Source: Paenibacillus etheri (lineage in GTDB: Bacteria > Bacillota > Bacilli > Paenibacillales > Paenibacillaceae). From it: a stretch of 64,000 nucleotides of DNA. The translations under genes and the position numbers were made by a program. This document shows, piece after piece, positions 8,998-17,725 of the stretch. The stretch is from assembly GCF_001012825.1 (NCBI RefSeq), contig NZ_LCZJ02000033.1, forward strand, positions 38,508-102,507. The letters are read 5' to 3'. Position 1 is the stretch's first letter. Every line of letters begins with the position of its first letter. The notes under the pieces were generated by a model that had not been told where the DNA came from, did no database searches, and saw only the letters and a program-made list of their open reading frames with translations.

Positions 8998-10611
8998 CTA
9001 TTTTACCCGAAAGGTTCGGCTGGAGAACTTGTATACCAAGGTCACTGCAATAACCATATAAGCAATTGTTCCCGTCAGCACAACTAGTGTAAAAATTGAC
9101 GATGCTTTTGGGAATCCGATACAAGCCACGCTTAGTCCTATTACAATGCTGTTGACGATAAAAAAGAATGGATTCTTCATATTAAGCTCTGTGCTGTAAG
9201 GTTGGAATATATAATACATGAACAAGTGGTGCACCGAGAAGAACAAGGAAAGACAAAGAATCGTTACCCAAAAAATCACCGCATCCATCAAACCCCAATC
9301 TGCACCAGAGAGCAGAAACAGCAGAGTACATGCTAAACATATAGCAAAAGCAGGAATAAGATTAAATCCACTCAATTTAATAAGACGAATCTTAAAATTG
9401 TCCAGAATTGCAGCTTGGTCACGATAGAATCCATAGCGTAATAAGCTCAGATCACAATTGTAAAACATCGCTTTGCACACTCGCTCACCTATAGAGGTGT
9501 AGTTCATAATGAATACGAAAAAGGGAAGTCCACCAAGCAGATAGGTTGTAAACTTGGACGAAGTCTCCGGCGAAATAAGCATAATTAGGATACCCACTAT
9601 AAAGAGCACACCTATGATGGTTAAACGTCTCTGGATGGGTTGAATCAACAAGCGTTTATGCCTGGAGAAAAAAATAGCATTCAGGTAAGCGTAACCCGTC
9701 TTTCCTTGAAATGCTTTACCCTTAAGTTCTTCCGACGAAAAGTCCTTCTCCTTGGTCTGGACTTCTGCCACTCTCGCCTCTTTCATCATCCGGTTCATGT
9801 CCAGCAGTGGATCATCTATCTTGGTAACGACATCAACAGCGCTGCGATAGTTAGGATATTTCCCAATATACACAGCTGTAATGCCTCCAAGTACAACGAT
9901 CACAAGGCTCACTGGGACACTAAATCCGGTCGCATCATTTACAATAGCGTTCCCTAGATAAAGGGGTAGATAGGCAAGTAAGCCACCTAGTCCAATCACC
10001 GACCATACCCAGCTCATCTTTTTAACTAACACAATTCCTTTTTTGTCAAAAAACAAAAGATTCAGCGCCTCGGTGACTATTCTCCAGGCCGTTAACAGTA
10101 GTGTAAGCCATACGCCATGCCACAATGGTGCTCCAAAAATTCCCGCAAACACGGTTAATGCCGGTATAAAATAAATAAAGAACGTTAGCCCTTTAAGCAA
10201 AAGCGTAGCATGCATATACTGTTTAGCCGGAATCCTCATTAGCTTCACACATATATATTTGTCCCGTTTGGGCTCTAATATAAATACATTCGAAACTGCA
10301 GCCACTATAAAGCTCAGAATTATAAAGATATGTAAGAACAATGCATACTGCTCAGCGAGCGGTAATTCTTTGTGTATAAGAACAATTGGCAAATAGATCA
10401 CAATTCCCAAATAAGCGAATTTATTTAAAAATCCCCACAGTACCTTCAGCACAACTACAATTCCAGCGAAGACCTGTTTTAGTAAAATGTTAGAGTAGAT
10501 ATCCCCTTTTAAAAGTTTGCCAAGAACAGGCAGCTTTTTGAAATAGTAAATCAACCGATTGGCTCCGGACGAGCCTCTAATCCTCTGGATGCTGCGAAGT
10601 GTACTAATCAT
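8998..10611 (-). CDS. ABC transporter permease, large polytopic membrane protein
   Basis: About 537 residues with roughly a dozen hydrophobic segments, for example LWGFLNKFAYLGIVIYLPIV and LIVVLGGITAVYIG, and no soluble domain of note. It overlaps the upstream ABC ATPase gene by 8 bases when started at the ATG at 10611, which has AGGATGG just before it; an ATG three codons upstream (10620) is the alternative. The coupling to an ATPase without a binding protein suggests export or membrane remodelling rather than import. I do not recognise the substrate. Its two-gene design resembles the ythP/ythQ type of Bacillus, but that is only a resemblance. Confidence 0.75.
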   Translation of the reverse strand: MISTLRSIQRIRGSSGANRLIYYFKKLPVLGKLLKGDIYSNILLKQVFAGIVVVLKVLWGFLNKFAYLGIVIYLPIVLIHKELPLAEQYALFLHIFIILSFIVAAVSNVFILEPKRDKYICVKLMRIPAKQYMHATLLLKGLTFFIYFIPALTVFAGIFGAPLWHGVWLTLLLTAWRIVTEALNLLFFDKKGIVLVKKMSWVWSVIGLGGLLAYLPLYLGNAIVNDATGFSVPVSLVIVVLGGITAVYIGKYPNYRSAVDVVTKIDDPLLDMNRMMKEARVAEVQTKEKDFSSEELKGKAFQGKTGYAYLNAIFFSRHKRLLIQPIQRRLTIIGVLFIVGILIMLISPETSSKFTTYLLGGLPFFVFIMNYTSIGERVCKAMFYNCDLSLLRYGFYRDQAAILDNFKIRLIKLSGFNLIPAFAICLACTLLFLLSGADWGLMDAVIFWVTILCLSLFFSVHHLFMYYIFQPYSTELNMKNPFFFIVNSIVIGLSVACIGFPKASSIFTLVVLTGTIAYMVIAVTLVYKFSSRTFRVK

Positions 10612-11311
10612 TGTTACCATCCTGAAGTAAAGCTATAATCTGCTCCTCAAACTCCGGGCTTTGTAAGGTCTCACGTGGAATTTCTTGAAGGGTTCCATGA
10701 TTTAGAATAACCAACTCATCGCATAAATCGGCGGCCAATTGTAAAATATGTGTAGAAAAAATAATGATGTGATCCTCCTTCATCTCACGCAGTAGCTTCT
10801 TAATCTCAAGCGCCACAACAACATCAAAAGAGGTTAAAGGCTCATCCAGTAAAATCAATGGTGGGCGAGTAATGATAAAGCAAAGCATTTGAATTTTATT
10901 CTTCATCCCGTGGGAATAACCCTTAATCAGTCGGTGTCGATCTTCTTCCTCAAACTTAATAATGGAAAAATAATCTTCGATGCTTTTATTCGGATCGATC
11001 TTCTCACGGTTAATGTCCATATAAAACTTTACAAACTCATACCCTGTCAGAAACTCAGGCAAAATGGGTAGAGAAAACACATAGCCGATGTCCTCGTCAC
11101 GAAGTTGACGGGTACTATCCTTCTCACCAATAAAAGCAGCGCCGCTATCCATTTGGGTCTCACCACTCAGACAATTAAAAAGTGTGGTTTTACCTGCTCC
11201 ATTCCGTCCGAGCAGTCCGTAGATCTTCCCTCTTTCAAAGGTGAAATCTGCACCTTTAATCACCTGTTTACCATCGAAGCTTTTATGGATATGATCTAAA
11301 ATCAGTTGCAC
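10604..11311 (-). CDS. ABC transporter ATP-binding protein
   Basis: Cytoplasmic ATPase subunit, 235 residues. Walker A is GLLGRNGAGKTTLF (about 33-46), Walker B is LILLDEPLTSFD, and the H-loop is FSTHIL. The ABC signature is degenerate: GYSHGMKNKIQML instead of LSGGQ, which occurs in some exporter families. GTG start at 11311 with GGAGAGGTG seven bases upstream. It is translated together with the permease gene at 8998-10611 through an 8-base overlap, so the pair forms one transporter. The substrate is unknown. Confidence 0.88.
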   Translation of the reverse strand: MQLILDHIHKSFDGKQVIKGADFTFERGKIYGLLGRNGAGKTTLFNCLSGETQMDSGAAFIGEKDSTRQLRDEDIGYVFSLPILPEFLTGYEFVKFYMDINREKIDPNKSIEDYFSIIKFEEEDRHRLIKGYSHGMKNKIQMLCFIITRPPLILLDEPLTSFDVVVALEIKKLLREMKEDHIIIFSTHILQLAADLCDELVILNHGTLQEIPRETLQSPEFEEQIIALLQDGNND

Positions 11312-11354
11312 GCTAGCGCACCTCTCCTATTCTATAGCTAAGACATAAAATAGA

Positions 11355-11383
11355 GTAAGCCCGGTAGCAATTACCGAGCTTAC
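11355..11383 (-). terminator. Terminator after the flotillin operon
   Basis: A 12-base-pair stem with one G-U pair (GTAAGC..CGGTA arms) and a five-base loop. It is followed on the minus strand by TCTATTTTATG, a moderate U tract. It ends the NfeD-flotillin transcript before the ABC pair. Confidence 0.65.
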
Positions 11384-11417
11384 CTTAAGTTAAATCCTTC
11401 TATAGTTATTGTTAAAA

Positions 11418-12992
11418 CTAGTCTTCAGGTTGCTCAGCCACAGAAGTTGAAGCTTTGCTTACTCCCCCCGATACTGCTGGAGGTTGAAGGGAAGCTGCGG
11501 GTGCGGCTGGAACTGACTTACTTCCAGACGCCCCTGAGGATCTGCTCGTCAACCCTTTGATCAGAGCCTCTACGTCAATCCCAGAGACGCTCTTCAGCAT
11601 CTCAGGAGCCGTAGACATCAACTGAGTTACATAGTTGCTGACACGTGCCGCACCTTCACCATTACCGGTATCTACAACGGTAAGCTTATCAATGGATGCC
11701 AGCGGCTTAGCAATTTGTCCAGCCAAATCAGGCAGCATTTTGACGATGATATCGAGCACCGCTGCTTCGCCGAATTTCTGGAACGCTTCCGCCAGTTTCT
11801 CTTTTGCTTCTGCTTCCGCTAGACCACGCAAACGGATAACTTCGGCATCCGCTGTACCTTTAGCCAGCTCTGCATCCGCCATCGCTTGACCTTCAAGACG
11901 CTTCTGTTCAGCTGTTGCTTTGGCCTGCGTTTCGATACTGTATTGTAAGGCATCAGCCTCACGCATTCTCTTCGCCTTATCGGCTTCCGCCGCCTGCTCT
12001 ACTGCGTAACGATCCGCTTCTGCTTTTTTCTTCACTTCGGCATCATACTGCTTCTCACGAACCTGAATTTCTTTAGCTTGCAGATCGATTTCGCGTTCCT
12101 TACGTACCAGCTCAACCTTCATCTGTTCTTCAACAACGGTTTGCTTTGCACGCGCCTCTTGAATATGATAAGCCTGGTCGGCTTCCGCTTTCGCTGTATC
12201 CTGATCCCGTTTAAACGCAGCCACCTTAAGCTGGTTTTCCTTGGAGGCTTCGGCGATATTCGTATCCCGTAGCAGCTCTGCTTTTTGCCCTTGCTCCTCA
12301 GCGTTTGCCTTTTGAATTCTCGCATCACGCACAGCTTCTGCTTCAGCGATTTCTGCGTCCCGCTTCACTGCAGCAATCCGTGGCTTACCTAACGCTTCCA
12401 GGTATCCATGTTTGTCTCGTACATCCTTGATGGTAAAGGAAACAATCTGCAGACCCATTTTCTTAAGATCACGTGCCGCCACACCTTGGACCTCTTGTGC
12501 AAAACGGTCACGGTTACGGTATACTTCCTCAACGGTCATGGAACCGAGTATTGCACGTAAGTGCCCCTCAAGCACCTCTTGAGCTTCACTCTTCAGCGCC
12601 TCAATCGGTTTCCCCATGAACTGCTCAGCGGCCGTTGCCACGTCTTCAGTGGAACTGCCCACCTTAATAATCGCAACCCCGTCAGCAATTACTGGTACAC
12701 CTTGCTCGGTGTATACTTCCGGAGTTGTCACATCGAGTTTATGAGAAAGGAGTGACATAAATTCAGCCTTCTGAAATACTGGGAGGATAAACGCACCGCC
12801 ACCACGCACAATTTTTATTTTACGACCAGATCCATCGTCGGAAATATGATTGCTCCCTAAAAACGAACCGGTTACGATCATCCCTTCATCTGGTCCTACC
12901 GTTTTGTAACGTGCCCAAAATGCGATCCCAAGCACAAACAGAACAGCGACGACAACAGCAGGAATTAATAAATAATCAGGAATACCGAACAT
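11418..12992 (-). CDS. floT: Flotillin-like SPFH membrane scaffold protein
   Basis: Membrane microdomain scaffold of 524 residues, YuaG/FloT type. A hydrophobic N-terminal anchor (about 5-27) is followed by an SPFH domain (about 30-190, with TVGPDEGMIVTG at its start). A long Ala/Glu/Lys-rich coiled coil follows (about 210-400, many AEA repeats), then a Ser/Pro-rich tail. Its ATG overlaps the stop of the NfeD-like gene by one base (TAATG), the usual yuaF-yuaG pairing. The family organises lipid domains and affects secretion, fluidity and stress response. Control by an ECF sigma factor is suggested by the promoter at 13571-13599. Confidence 0.93.
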   Translation of the reverse strand: MFGIPDYLLIPAVVVAVLFVLGIAFWARYKTVGPDEGMIVTGSFLGSNHISDDGSGRKIKIVRGGGAFILPVFQKAEFMSLLSHKLDVTTPEVYTEQGVPVIADGVAIIKVGSSTEDVATAAEQFMGKPIEALKSEAQEVLEGHLRAILGSMTVEEVYRNRDRFAQEVQGVAARDLKKMGLQIVSFTIKDVRDKHGYLEALGKPRIAAVKRDAEIAEAEAVRDARIQKANAEEQGQKAELLRDTNIAEASKENQLKVAAFKRDQDTAKAEADQAYHIQEARAKQTVVEEQMKVELVRKEREIDLQAKEIQVREKQYDAEVKKKAEADRYAVEQAAEADKAKRMREADALQYSIETQAKATAEQKRLEGQAMADAELAKGTADAEVIRLRGLAEAEAKEKLAEAFQKFGEAAVLDIIVKMLPDLAGQIAKPLASIDKLTVVDTGNGEGAARVSNYVTQLMSTAPEMLKSVSGIDVEALIKGLTSRSSGASGSKSVPAAPAASLQPPAVSGGVSKASTSVAEQPED

Positions 12993-13528
12993 TAAAGATC
13001 CTCTCCTTTTCTCTCCTCAAATTCTGATACCACTGCAACGCCATCTCTAACTTCCACTACAACAACCTTAACGCCTGCCGGGAGAAGCTCATGATCAAAG
13101 CTTGCTGCCGTATGTAGACTATTGCCAGCACCAAACTTCACCATAACCTCACCATATCCTATAGCAGGAACAGGAACCGTGATTTCCCCGATTTTACCGG
13201 GCAATTCACTCATTGAGAAACCATTCGACATTTCACTTTTGTCCATGGGCTTAACCACTCCTAGATACATAAGTACACCCAGAAAGGCAGCGGTCAACAA
13301 GGACAATGCGGCGATAGCCCCAGCTTCCAGATTGCTGTAACGGGTAAGAAGAATACCCGCTCCGCCAAACACGGTTACTCCTCCTGCTAGAACGGTGGGA
13401 TTCAGAAAATCTACGGATACGAAATCAAAGACTCCATGCAATGCATCTCCGATCACATCACCCACCAGGACGCTGACTATGGCAAATATGACGCCTAGCG
13501 CCAAGCAGCCTAAATACAGCGTTTGCAT
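12992..13528 (-). CDS. NfeD-like membrane protein, flotillin partner
   Basis: About 178 residues. Hydrophobic segments at about 5-25, 47-62 and 68-92 are followed by a C-terminal OB-fold-like part (about 105-175, ITVPVPAIGYGEVMVKFG, VVVVEVRDGVAVV) typical of short NfeD/YuaF proteins. I place the start at the ATG at 13528 because AGGAGG lies 8 bases upstream; an in-frame GTG two codons earlier overlaps that site. It is translationally coupled to the flotillin gene. In related bacteria the pair acts together at the membrane. Confidence 0.85.
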   Translation of the reverse strand: MQTLYLGCLALGVIFAIVSVLVGDVIGDALHGVFDFVSVDFLNPTVLAGGVTVFGGAGILLTRYSNLEAGAIAALSLLTAAFLGVLMYLGVVKPMDKSEMSNGFSMSELPGKIGEITVPVPAIGYGEVMVKFGAGNSLHTAASFDHELLPAGVKVVVVEVRDGVAVVSEFEERKGEDL

Positions 13529-13570
13529 ATTCACTTCCTCCTGTCTTCATTCAGGACTGTCATAATACTT

Positions 13571-13599
13571 TAAACGAATAAAGTAGGTCATTGGTTTCA
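13571..13599 (-). promoter_or_regulatory. ECF sigma (SigW-like) promoter
   Basis: The minus strand has TGAAAC (13594-13599), a 17-base spacer and CGTTTA (13571-13576), close to the SigW-type pattern TGAAAC-N16/17-CGT. It sits about 45 bases upstream of the NfeD-like gene. In Bacillus the yuaF operon is SigW dependent, so envelope-stress control is likely. Confidence 0.65.
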
Positions 13600-13660
13600 C
13601 AAACTTTGGATATTTAGCCAAATCCGTTCCATTTAGAGACGGAACATGTTCACGAGTCCC

Positions 13661-13696
13661 TTTTTTTTTGACAACGAAAAAGGATTGTCAAAAAAG
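13661..13696. repeat. AT-rich inverted repeat
   Basis: TTTTTTGACAA and TTGTCAAAAAA flank a ten-base centre. It lies upstream of the ECF promoter. It could be a weak terminator in either direction or a binding site; nothing further is visible. Confidence 0.4.
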
Positions 13697-13739
13697 CAAT
13701 GTATAGCATGAGGAGCTAATCACATTAGACCCATACACG

Positions 13740-13780
13740 CAAAGAAGCGATTCATCCATAGCTGGAGAATCGCTTCTTTG
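13740..13780. terminator. Bidirectional terminator after iron alcohol dehydrogenase
   Basis: A perfect 14-base-pair stem (13740-13753 with 13767-13780, CAAAGAAGCGATTC arms) has a 13-base loop. It lies 10 bases after the dehydrogenase stop on the minus strand. Confidence 0.75.
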
Positions 13781-13790
13781 AAGAATCTAT

Positions 13791-14954
13791 TTACAGAGCC
13801 ATTTTGTAAATTTCAACTACATCTTCACGGTCAAGCTTGCGGAAATTACCAAACGGTCCGAAACGAACCGCCTTATCAGCCATATTACCGATCTCGCTGT
13901 CATCAATATCATAATCAGCGAGTGTCTTAGGCGCACCTATGGAATCCCAGAAGCTACGCAGAGCTTCAATTCCTTCCATCCCGATTTCCTTATCGGTCTT
14001 GCCCGCAGGATCAATACCAAACACATTTACAGCAAGCTTGCGGAAACGGGCAGGATCAGTATCAAGATTATATTTCATCCATTGCGGGAATAGAATTGCC
14101 AGTCCTCCACCATGTGGAATATCATACACGGCCGAAACTGCGTGCTCGATGTTATGAGTCGCCCAATCTCCAGCAAACCCCATGCTAACCATACCGTTAA
14201 GTGCCATTGTACCGCAGTACATGATCGTCTCACGCAGCTCGTAGTTATTCAAATCTTCAACAAGCTTCGGTGCGTTTTCGATCACAGTACGCAGCAAAGT
14301 CTCACAGAAGCCGTCTTGTACCGGTGTGTTGCCATCGGTATGGAAATAATGCTCCAAAACATGAGACATGATATCCACCATGCCGTAGACCGTCTGATCA
14401 CGTGGCAGAGTAAAGGTGTTCTCCGGGTCAAGAATCGAGAATGCTGGAAATGCATGAACGCTGCCCCAGCCCATTTTTTCCTTAGTCACTTCGTTTGTGA
14501 TTACAGAGCCGCTATTCATTTCTGATCCAGTAGCTGCCATCGTCAGCACTGTACCAAGTGGGAGAGCGTCTTGAGCGGCTGCCTTACGTTCTACAAAGTC
14601 CCACATGTCACCTTCATATTTCGCTCCAACAGCGACTGCTTTAGCGCAGTCCAACACGCTACCGCCGCCTACAGCGAGGATGAGGTCGATATTATGCTCG
14701 TGACACAGATCTACACCTTTATGTACGGTGGAAAGGCGTGGATTCGGCTCTACGCCTGAGAGTTCAGTTACCACAGCATCTATTGCGCTCAGCTCAGCCA
14801 TTACCTTATCGTACAGACCGCTACGTTTGATACTTCCGCCACCGTACATCAACAATACATTCTTGCCGTACTTAGGAACCTCAGTCTTCAAAGCTTCCAG
14901 CGTACCCTGTCCAAAAATCAACTTGGTAGGATTATAAAATTCAAATTTACGCAT
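13791..14954 (-). CDS. Iron-containing alcohol dehydrogenase (NADPH-butanol dehydrogenase type)
   Basis: Cytoplasmic oxidoreductase of 387 residues, the usual length for YugJ/BdhA-type enzymes, which reduce aldehydes to alcohols with NAD(P)H. The nucleotide-binding motif is [14 protein letters not shown] (about 93-106). Metal ligands are in [12 protein letters not shown] and in [20 protein letters not shown]. The start ATG at 14954 follows TGGAGG. It has its own sigma-A promoter (15001-15029) and terminator, so it is a single-gene unit. The physiological substrate is not visible. Confidence 0.93.
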   Translation of the reverse strand: MRKFEFYNPTKLIFGQGTLEALKTEVPKYGKNVLLMYGGGSIKRSGLYDKVMAELSAIDAVVTELSGVEPNPRLSTVHKGVDLCHEHNIDLILAVGGGSVLDCAKAVAVGAKYEGDMWDFVERKAAAQDALPLGTVLTMAATGSEMNSGSVITNEVTKEKMGWGSVHAFPAFSILDPENTFTLPRDQTVYGMVDIMSHVLEHYFHTDGNTPVQDGFCETLLRTVIENAPKLVEDLNNYELRETIMYCGTMALNGMVSMGFAGDWATHNIEHAVSAVYDIPHGGGLAILFPQWMKYNLDTDPARFRKLAVNVFGIDPAGKTDKEIGMEGIEALRSFWDSIGAPKTLADYDIDDSEIGNMADKAVRFGPFGNFRKLDREDVVEIYKMAL

Positions 14955-15000
14955 ATGTGTAAACCTCCATTAGTTACTTCATAATGTTTTTCTCACTCGT

Positions 15001-15029
15001 ATTATAAACCTCTAAATAGCTGCATTCAA
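15001..15029 (-). promoter_or_regulatory. Promoter of the alcohol dehydrogenase gene
   Basis: A -35 TTGAAT (15024-15029) and a -10 TATAAT (15001-15006) are separated by 17 bases, about 47 bases before the start codon. Confidence 0.7.
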
Positions 15030-15050
15030 ATGGAGTAGCTTCAGGCCACA

Positions 15051-15095
15051 TAAAAAAGGGGATGTTCTTAAGCCCATAGGCTTGAGGACATCCCC
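15051..15095 (-). terminator. gal operon terminator
   Basis: A 17-base stem (15058-15074 with 15079-15095) has a four-base loop and one weak position. On the minus strand it is followed by six U residues. It lies just after the galT stop codon. Confidence 0.88.
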
Positions 15096-15104
15096 TTTCC
15101 AAAC

Positions 15105-16685
15105 TTACATCACGCCGAAGCTCTTCACGAAACGACGGAAAGCGCTTTGCCCTTCCGGAGTCCGTTTATAGACACCCGCGTGTTCAAGAATATGTGTAAA
15201 CTTGATGCCGACTTCGTTCTGCACAATCTTGACGGCTTCTTCATGCTGTAATGCCGTGCCGAAACGCTCTACAAGCTCCTGAACCCAAGCAGCATGCTGC
15301 GCAAGTGGTTGACTAGGATCGTTCTTCACCGCTTCTAATAGCGCTTGATCTCCTGCAAGGATGCTCGCAATAGAATCGAGCTCTTCCTTCAGACGACCTG
15401 GCAGAATTGCGAGTCCCATAACCTCAATCAAGCCAATATTTTCTTTCTTGATATGGTGCATCTCCCGATGGGGATGGAAAATCCCTTCAGGATATTGCTC
15501 GTTAGTCCGGTTATTACGCAGCACAAGATCCATCTCAAAGCTGCCATCTTCCGCCCGGCGAACGATTGGAGTAACCGTATTATGAGGCTGCGCTTCACCG
15601 TCAACTTCGCTGAACGCTAACACTTCTGCCTCAGGATCACTATAAGCCTTCCAAGCTTCATAAAGTGCATTTCCACACTCCAGCAATACCGCAGGATCTT
15701 CACCATTCAAACGTAATACGGACATAGGCCATTTTACGATATTAATGCTTACACCCGGATAAGATGCATGCGCGAAGGTATCTTCCTTAGGTGCTTTCTG
15801 AATAGGGAATGTGTGACGTCCACCCTGAAAATGGTCATGTGTCAGAATCGATCCGCCAACAATCGGCAAGTCTGCATTTGAGCCAATAAAATAGTGCGGG
15901 AAAGATTCCACGAAGCTAAGCAGCCGCTTCAAGGTATCCTTGGTAAGCTTCATCGGCACATGATCATGATGGAATACAATACAGTGCTCGTTGTAGTAAA
16001 CATATGGCGAGTATTGAAAGAGCCATTTCTCATTATTCAGCTGAAGTGGAATGACACGCAGGTTCTGGCGCGGCGGATGATTAACCCGTCCAGCATACCC
16101 AACATTCTCACGGCACAGCAGACATTTTGGATAGACCGGCGGCGGGAGCAACCGGGCCATAGCAATTTCCTTCGGACTTTTCTCAGGCTTGGACAAATTG
16201 ATTGTCATCTCGATGTCACCGTAAGGCGAATCTTGCAGCCAGTAGACATTCTTGGAAATCCGGTCCATCCGGATATAGTTGGAATCTATGCTTAATTTAT
16301 AAAAGCGATCTGTAGCCGCGGAGATGCCTTTTTCAGCAGCTAAACGATTGAACTCCGCATTTACGTCTGATGGACGGGCCATTAGGAGCCCCATAATCTT
16401 GGCATCCAGCAAGTCACGGTAAGTGTCGCTATTCTCTGGAATCAATCCGATTTCAAAACCATAATCAATCAGCGCATCCAGTGGAACCTGTGGACCTGTA
16501 AGTGGACTTTGATCGACCTCGCCAACGAACGGCTCACTAAATCCGAACTGATCTAGCAGCACATTACGGCTATAATCTTCATCTGATGGTGCAATGAGCT
16601 GCTCGCGCAGTGCGAACAGAACAAGCTGCTCAATCGCATGTAGTGCTTTCTGGCCAGCAGGCGTAACCTTATTCTCGTTGTGCAT
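15105..16685 (-). CDS. galT: UDP-glucose-hexose-1-phosphate uridylyltransferase, class II
   Basis: Leloir pathway enzyme that exchanges UMP between UDP-glucose and galactose-1-phosphate. 526 residues, the long Gram-positive class II form. Recognisable parts are RVNHPPRQNLRVIPL and the nucleotide-transfer region ILTHDHFQGGRHTFPI with its His-x-His pattern. The ATG at 16685 has AAGGAG just upstream. It is the last gene of galK-galE-galT, 49 bases after galE, and is closed by a strong terminator. No oddities seen. Confidence 0.96.
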   Translation of the reverse strand: MHNENKVTPAGQKALHAIEQLVLFALREQLIAPSDEDYSRNVLLDQFGFSEPFVGEVDQSPLTGPQVPLDALIDYGFEIGLIPENSDTYRDLLDAKIMGLLMARPSDVNAEFNRLAAEKGISAATDRFYKLSIDSNYIRMDRISKNVYWLQDSPYGDIEMTINLSKPEKSPKEIAMARLLPPPVYPKCLLCRENVGYAGRVNHPPRQNLRVIPLQLNNEKWLFQYSPYVYYNEHCIVFHHDHVPMKLTKDTLKRLLSFVESFPHYFIGSNADLPIVGGSILTHDHFQGGRHTFPIQKAPKEDTFAHASYPGVSINIVKWPMSVLRLNGEDPAVLLECGNALYEAWKAYSDPEAEVLAFSEVDGEAQPHNTVTPIVRRAEDGSFEMDLVLRNNRTNEQYPEGIFHPHREMHHIKKENIGLIEVMGLAILPGRLKEELDSIASILAGDQALLEAVKNDPSQPLAQHAAWVQELVERFGTALQHEEAVKIVQNEVGIKFTHILEHAGVYKRTPEGQSAFRRFVKSFGVM

Positions 16686-16734
16686 TTTTAATTCTCCTTA
16701 AGTAGGATCTCAAGCTCATGTCGAGTTAAAGCCC

Positions 16735-17721
16735 TTATTCTCCGTATCCTTGCGGATTGGCAGAATGCCAGTTCCAGGCGCTTTGAATGATATTTTCCAA
16801 ATCAGCGTGCTGAGGGTTCCAACCAAGGATAGAGCGCGCTTTGTCGGAGGAAGCTACCAGAACTGCTGGATCTCCAGCACGACGTTCTTGAATAACTACA
16901 GGGATTTCTAGTCCTGTAACCTTCTTCGCTGTTTCAATCACCTGTTTCACCGAGAAGCCAAGTCCATTTCCCAAGTTGAAAATATTACTGCTGCTTCCGC
17001 TGCGCAGATAAGTTACTGCACGAACATGGGCATCAGCCAGATCGCTAACATGAATGTAGTCGCGCACGCAAGTACCGTCTTCTGTAGGGTAGTCATCTCC
17101 GAACACGGCGATGCTCTCCCGTTGCTTCAAAGCGGTTTGCAATACCAGCGGAACCAAGTGACTTTCCGGACGATGATCTTCACCGATTTTGCCACTCGCA
17201 TGTGCACCTGCAGCATTAAAGTAACGAAGCGCTACATATTTGATGCCCAGTACTTTATCAAACCAAGCCATCATGCGTTCCATGGTCAGCTTAGTTTCGC
17301 CGTATACGTTTGCTGGCTCGGTACGGTCTGTTTCTTCAATCGGCACCTTTTCCGGTTCACCGTAGGTCGCAGCTGTGGACGAGAATACGATTTTGTTCAC
17401 GCCGGCTTTTTGCATAGCTTCCAAAAGGCATTGTGTACCGTATACGTTGTTGTCATAATACTTTACTGGGTCCTTCATGCTCTCACCAACCAAAGAACTC
17501 GCCGCGAAATGAATGACTGCCTCAATCTCATTCTCAGCAAACAGCTTACCAAGTAACTCCTTATCGCGCAGATCTCCTTCGTACAGCTTGCCACCCAGTA
17601 GCGCCTCACGATGTCCTGTTAGCAGGTTGTCGATGACCACCACTTCTTCGCCGCGATCCAACAGCTCTGCTACAGTATGAGATCCAATATACCCTGCTCC
17701 ACCTGTTACTAAAATTGCCAT
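16735..17721 (-). CDS. galE: UDP-glucose 4-epimerase
   Basis: Cytoplasmic NAD-dependent epimerase interconverting UDP-galactose and UDP-glucose, 328 residues. The Rossmann motif VTGGAGYIGSHT is at residues 5-16. The catalytic pair is visible as Ser in VFSSTAATYGEP and the YxxxK motif in VYGETK. It starts 4 bases after the galK stop, so the two are co-translated. It is the middle gene of the gal operon and also supplies UDP-sugars for envelope polymers. Confidence 0.97.
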   Translation of the reverse strand: MAILVTGGAGYIGSHTVAELLDRGEEVVVIDNLLTGHREALLGGKLYEGDLRDKELLGKLFAENEIEAVIHFAASSLVGESMKDPVKYYDNNVYGTQCLLEAMQKAGVNKIVFSSTAATYGEPEKVPIEETDRTEPANVYGETKLTMERMMAWFDKVLGIKYVALRYFNAAGAHASGKIGEDHRPESHLVPLVLQTALKQRESIAVFGDDYPTEDGTCVRDYIHVSDLADAHVRAVTYLRSGSSSNIFNLGNGLGFSVKQVIETAKKVTGLEIPVVIQERRAGDPAVLVASSDKARSILGWNPQHADLENIIQSAWNWHSANPQGYGE

Positions 17722-17725
17722 CTGA

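Noticed and set aside
8983-8999. AGAAC/GTTCT hairpin at the end of the ABC permease gene as terminator
   Set aside because: Five-base stem without a U run; too weak to call.
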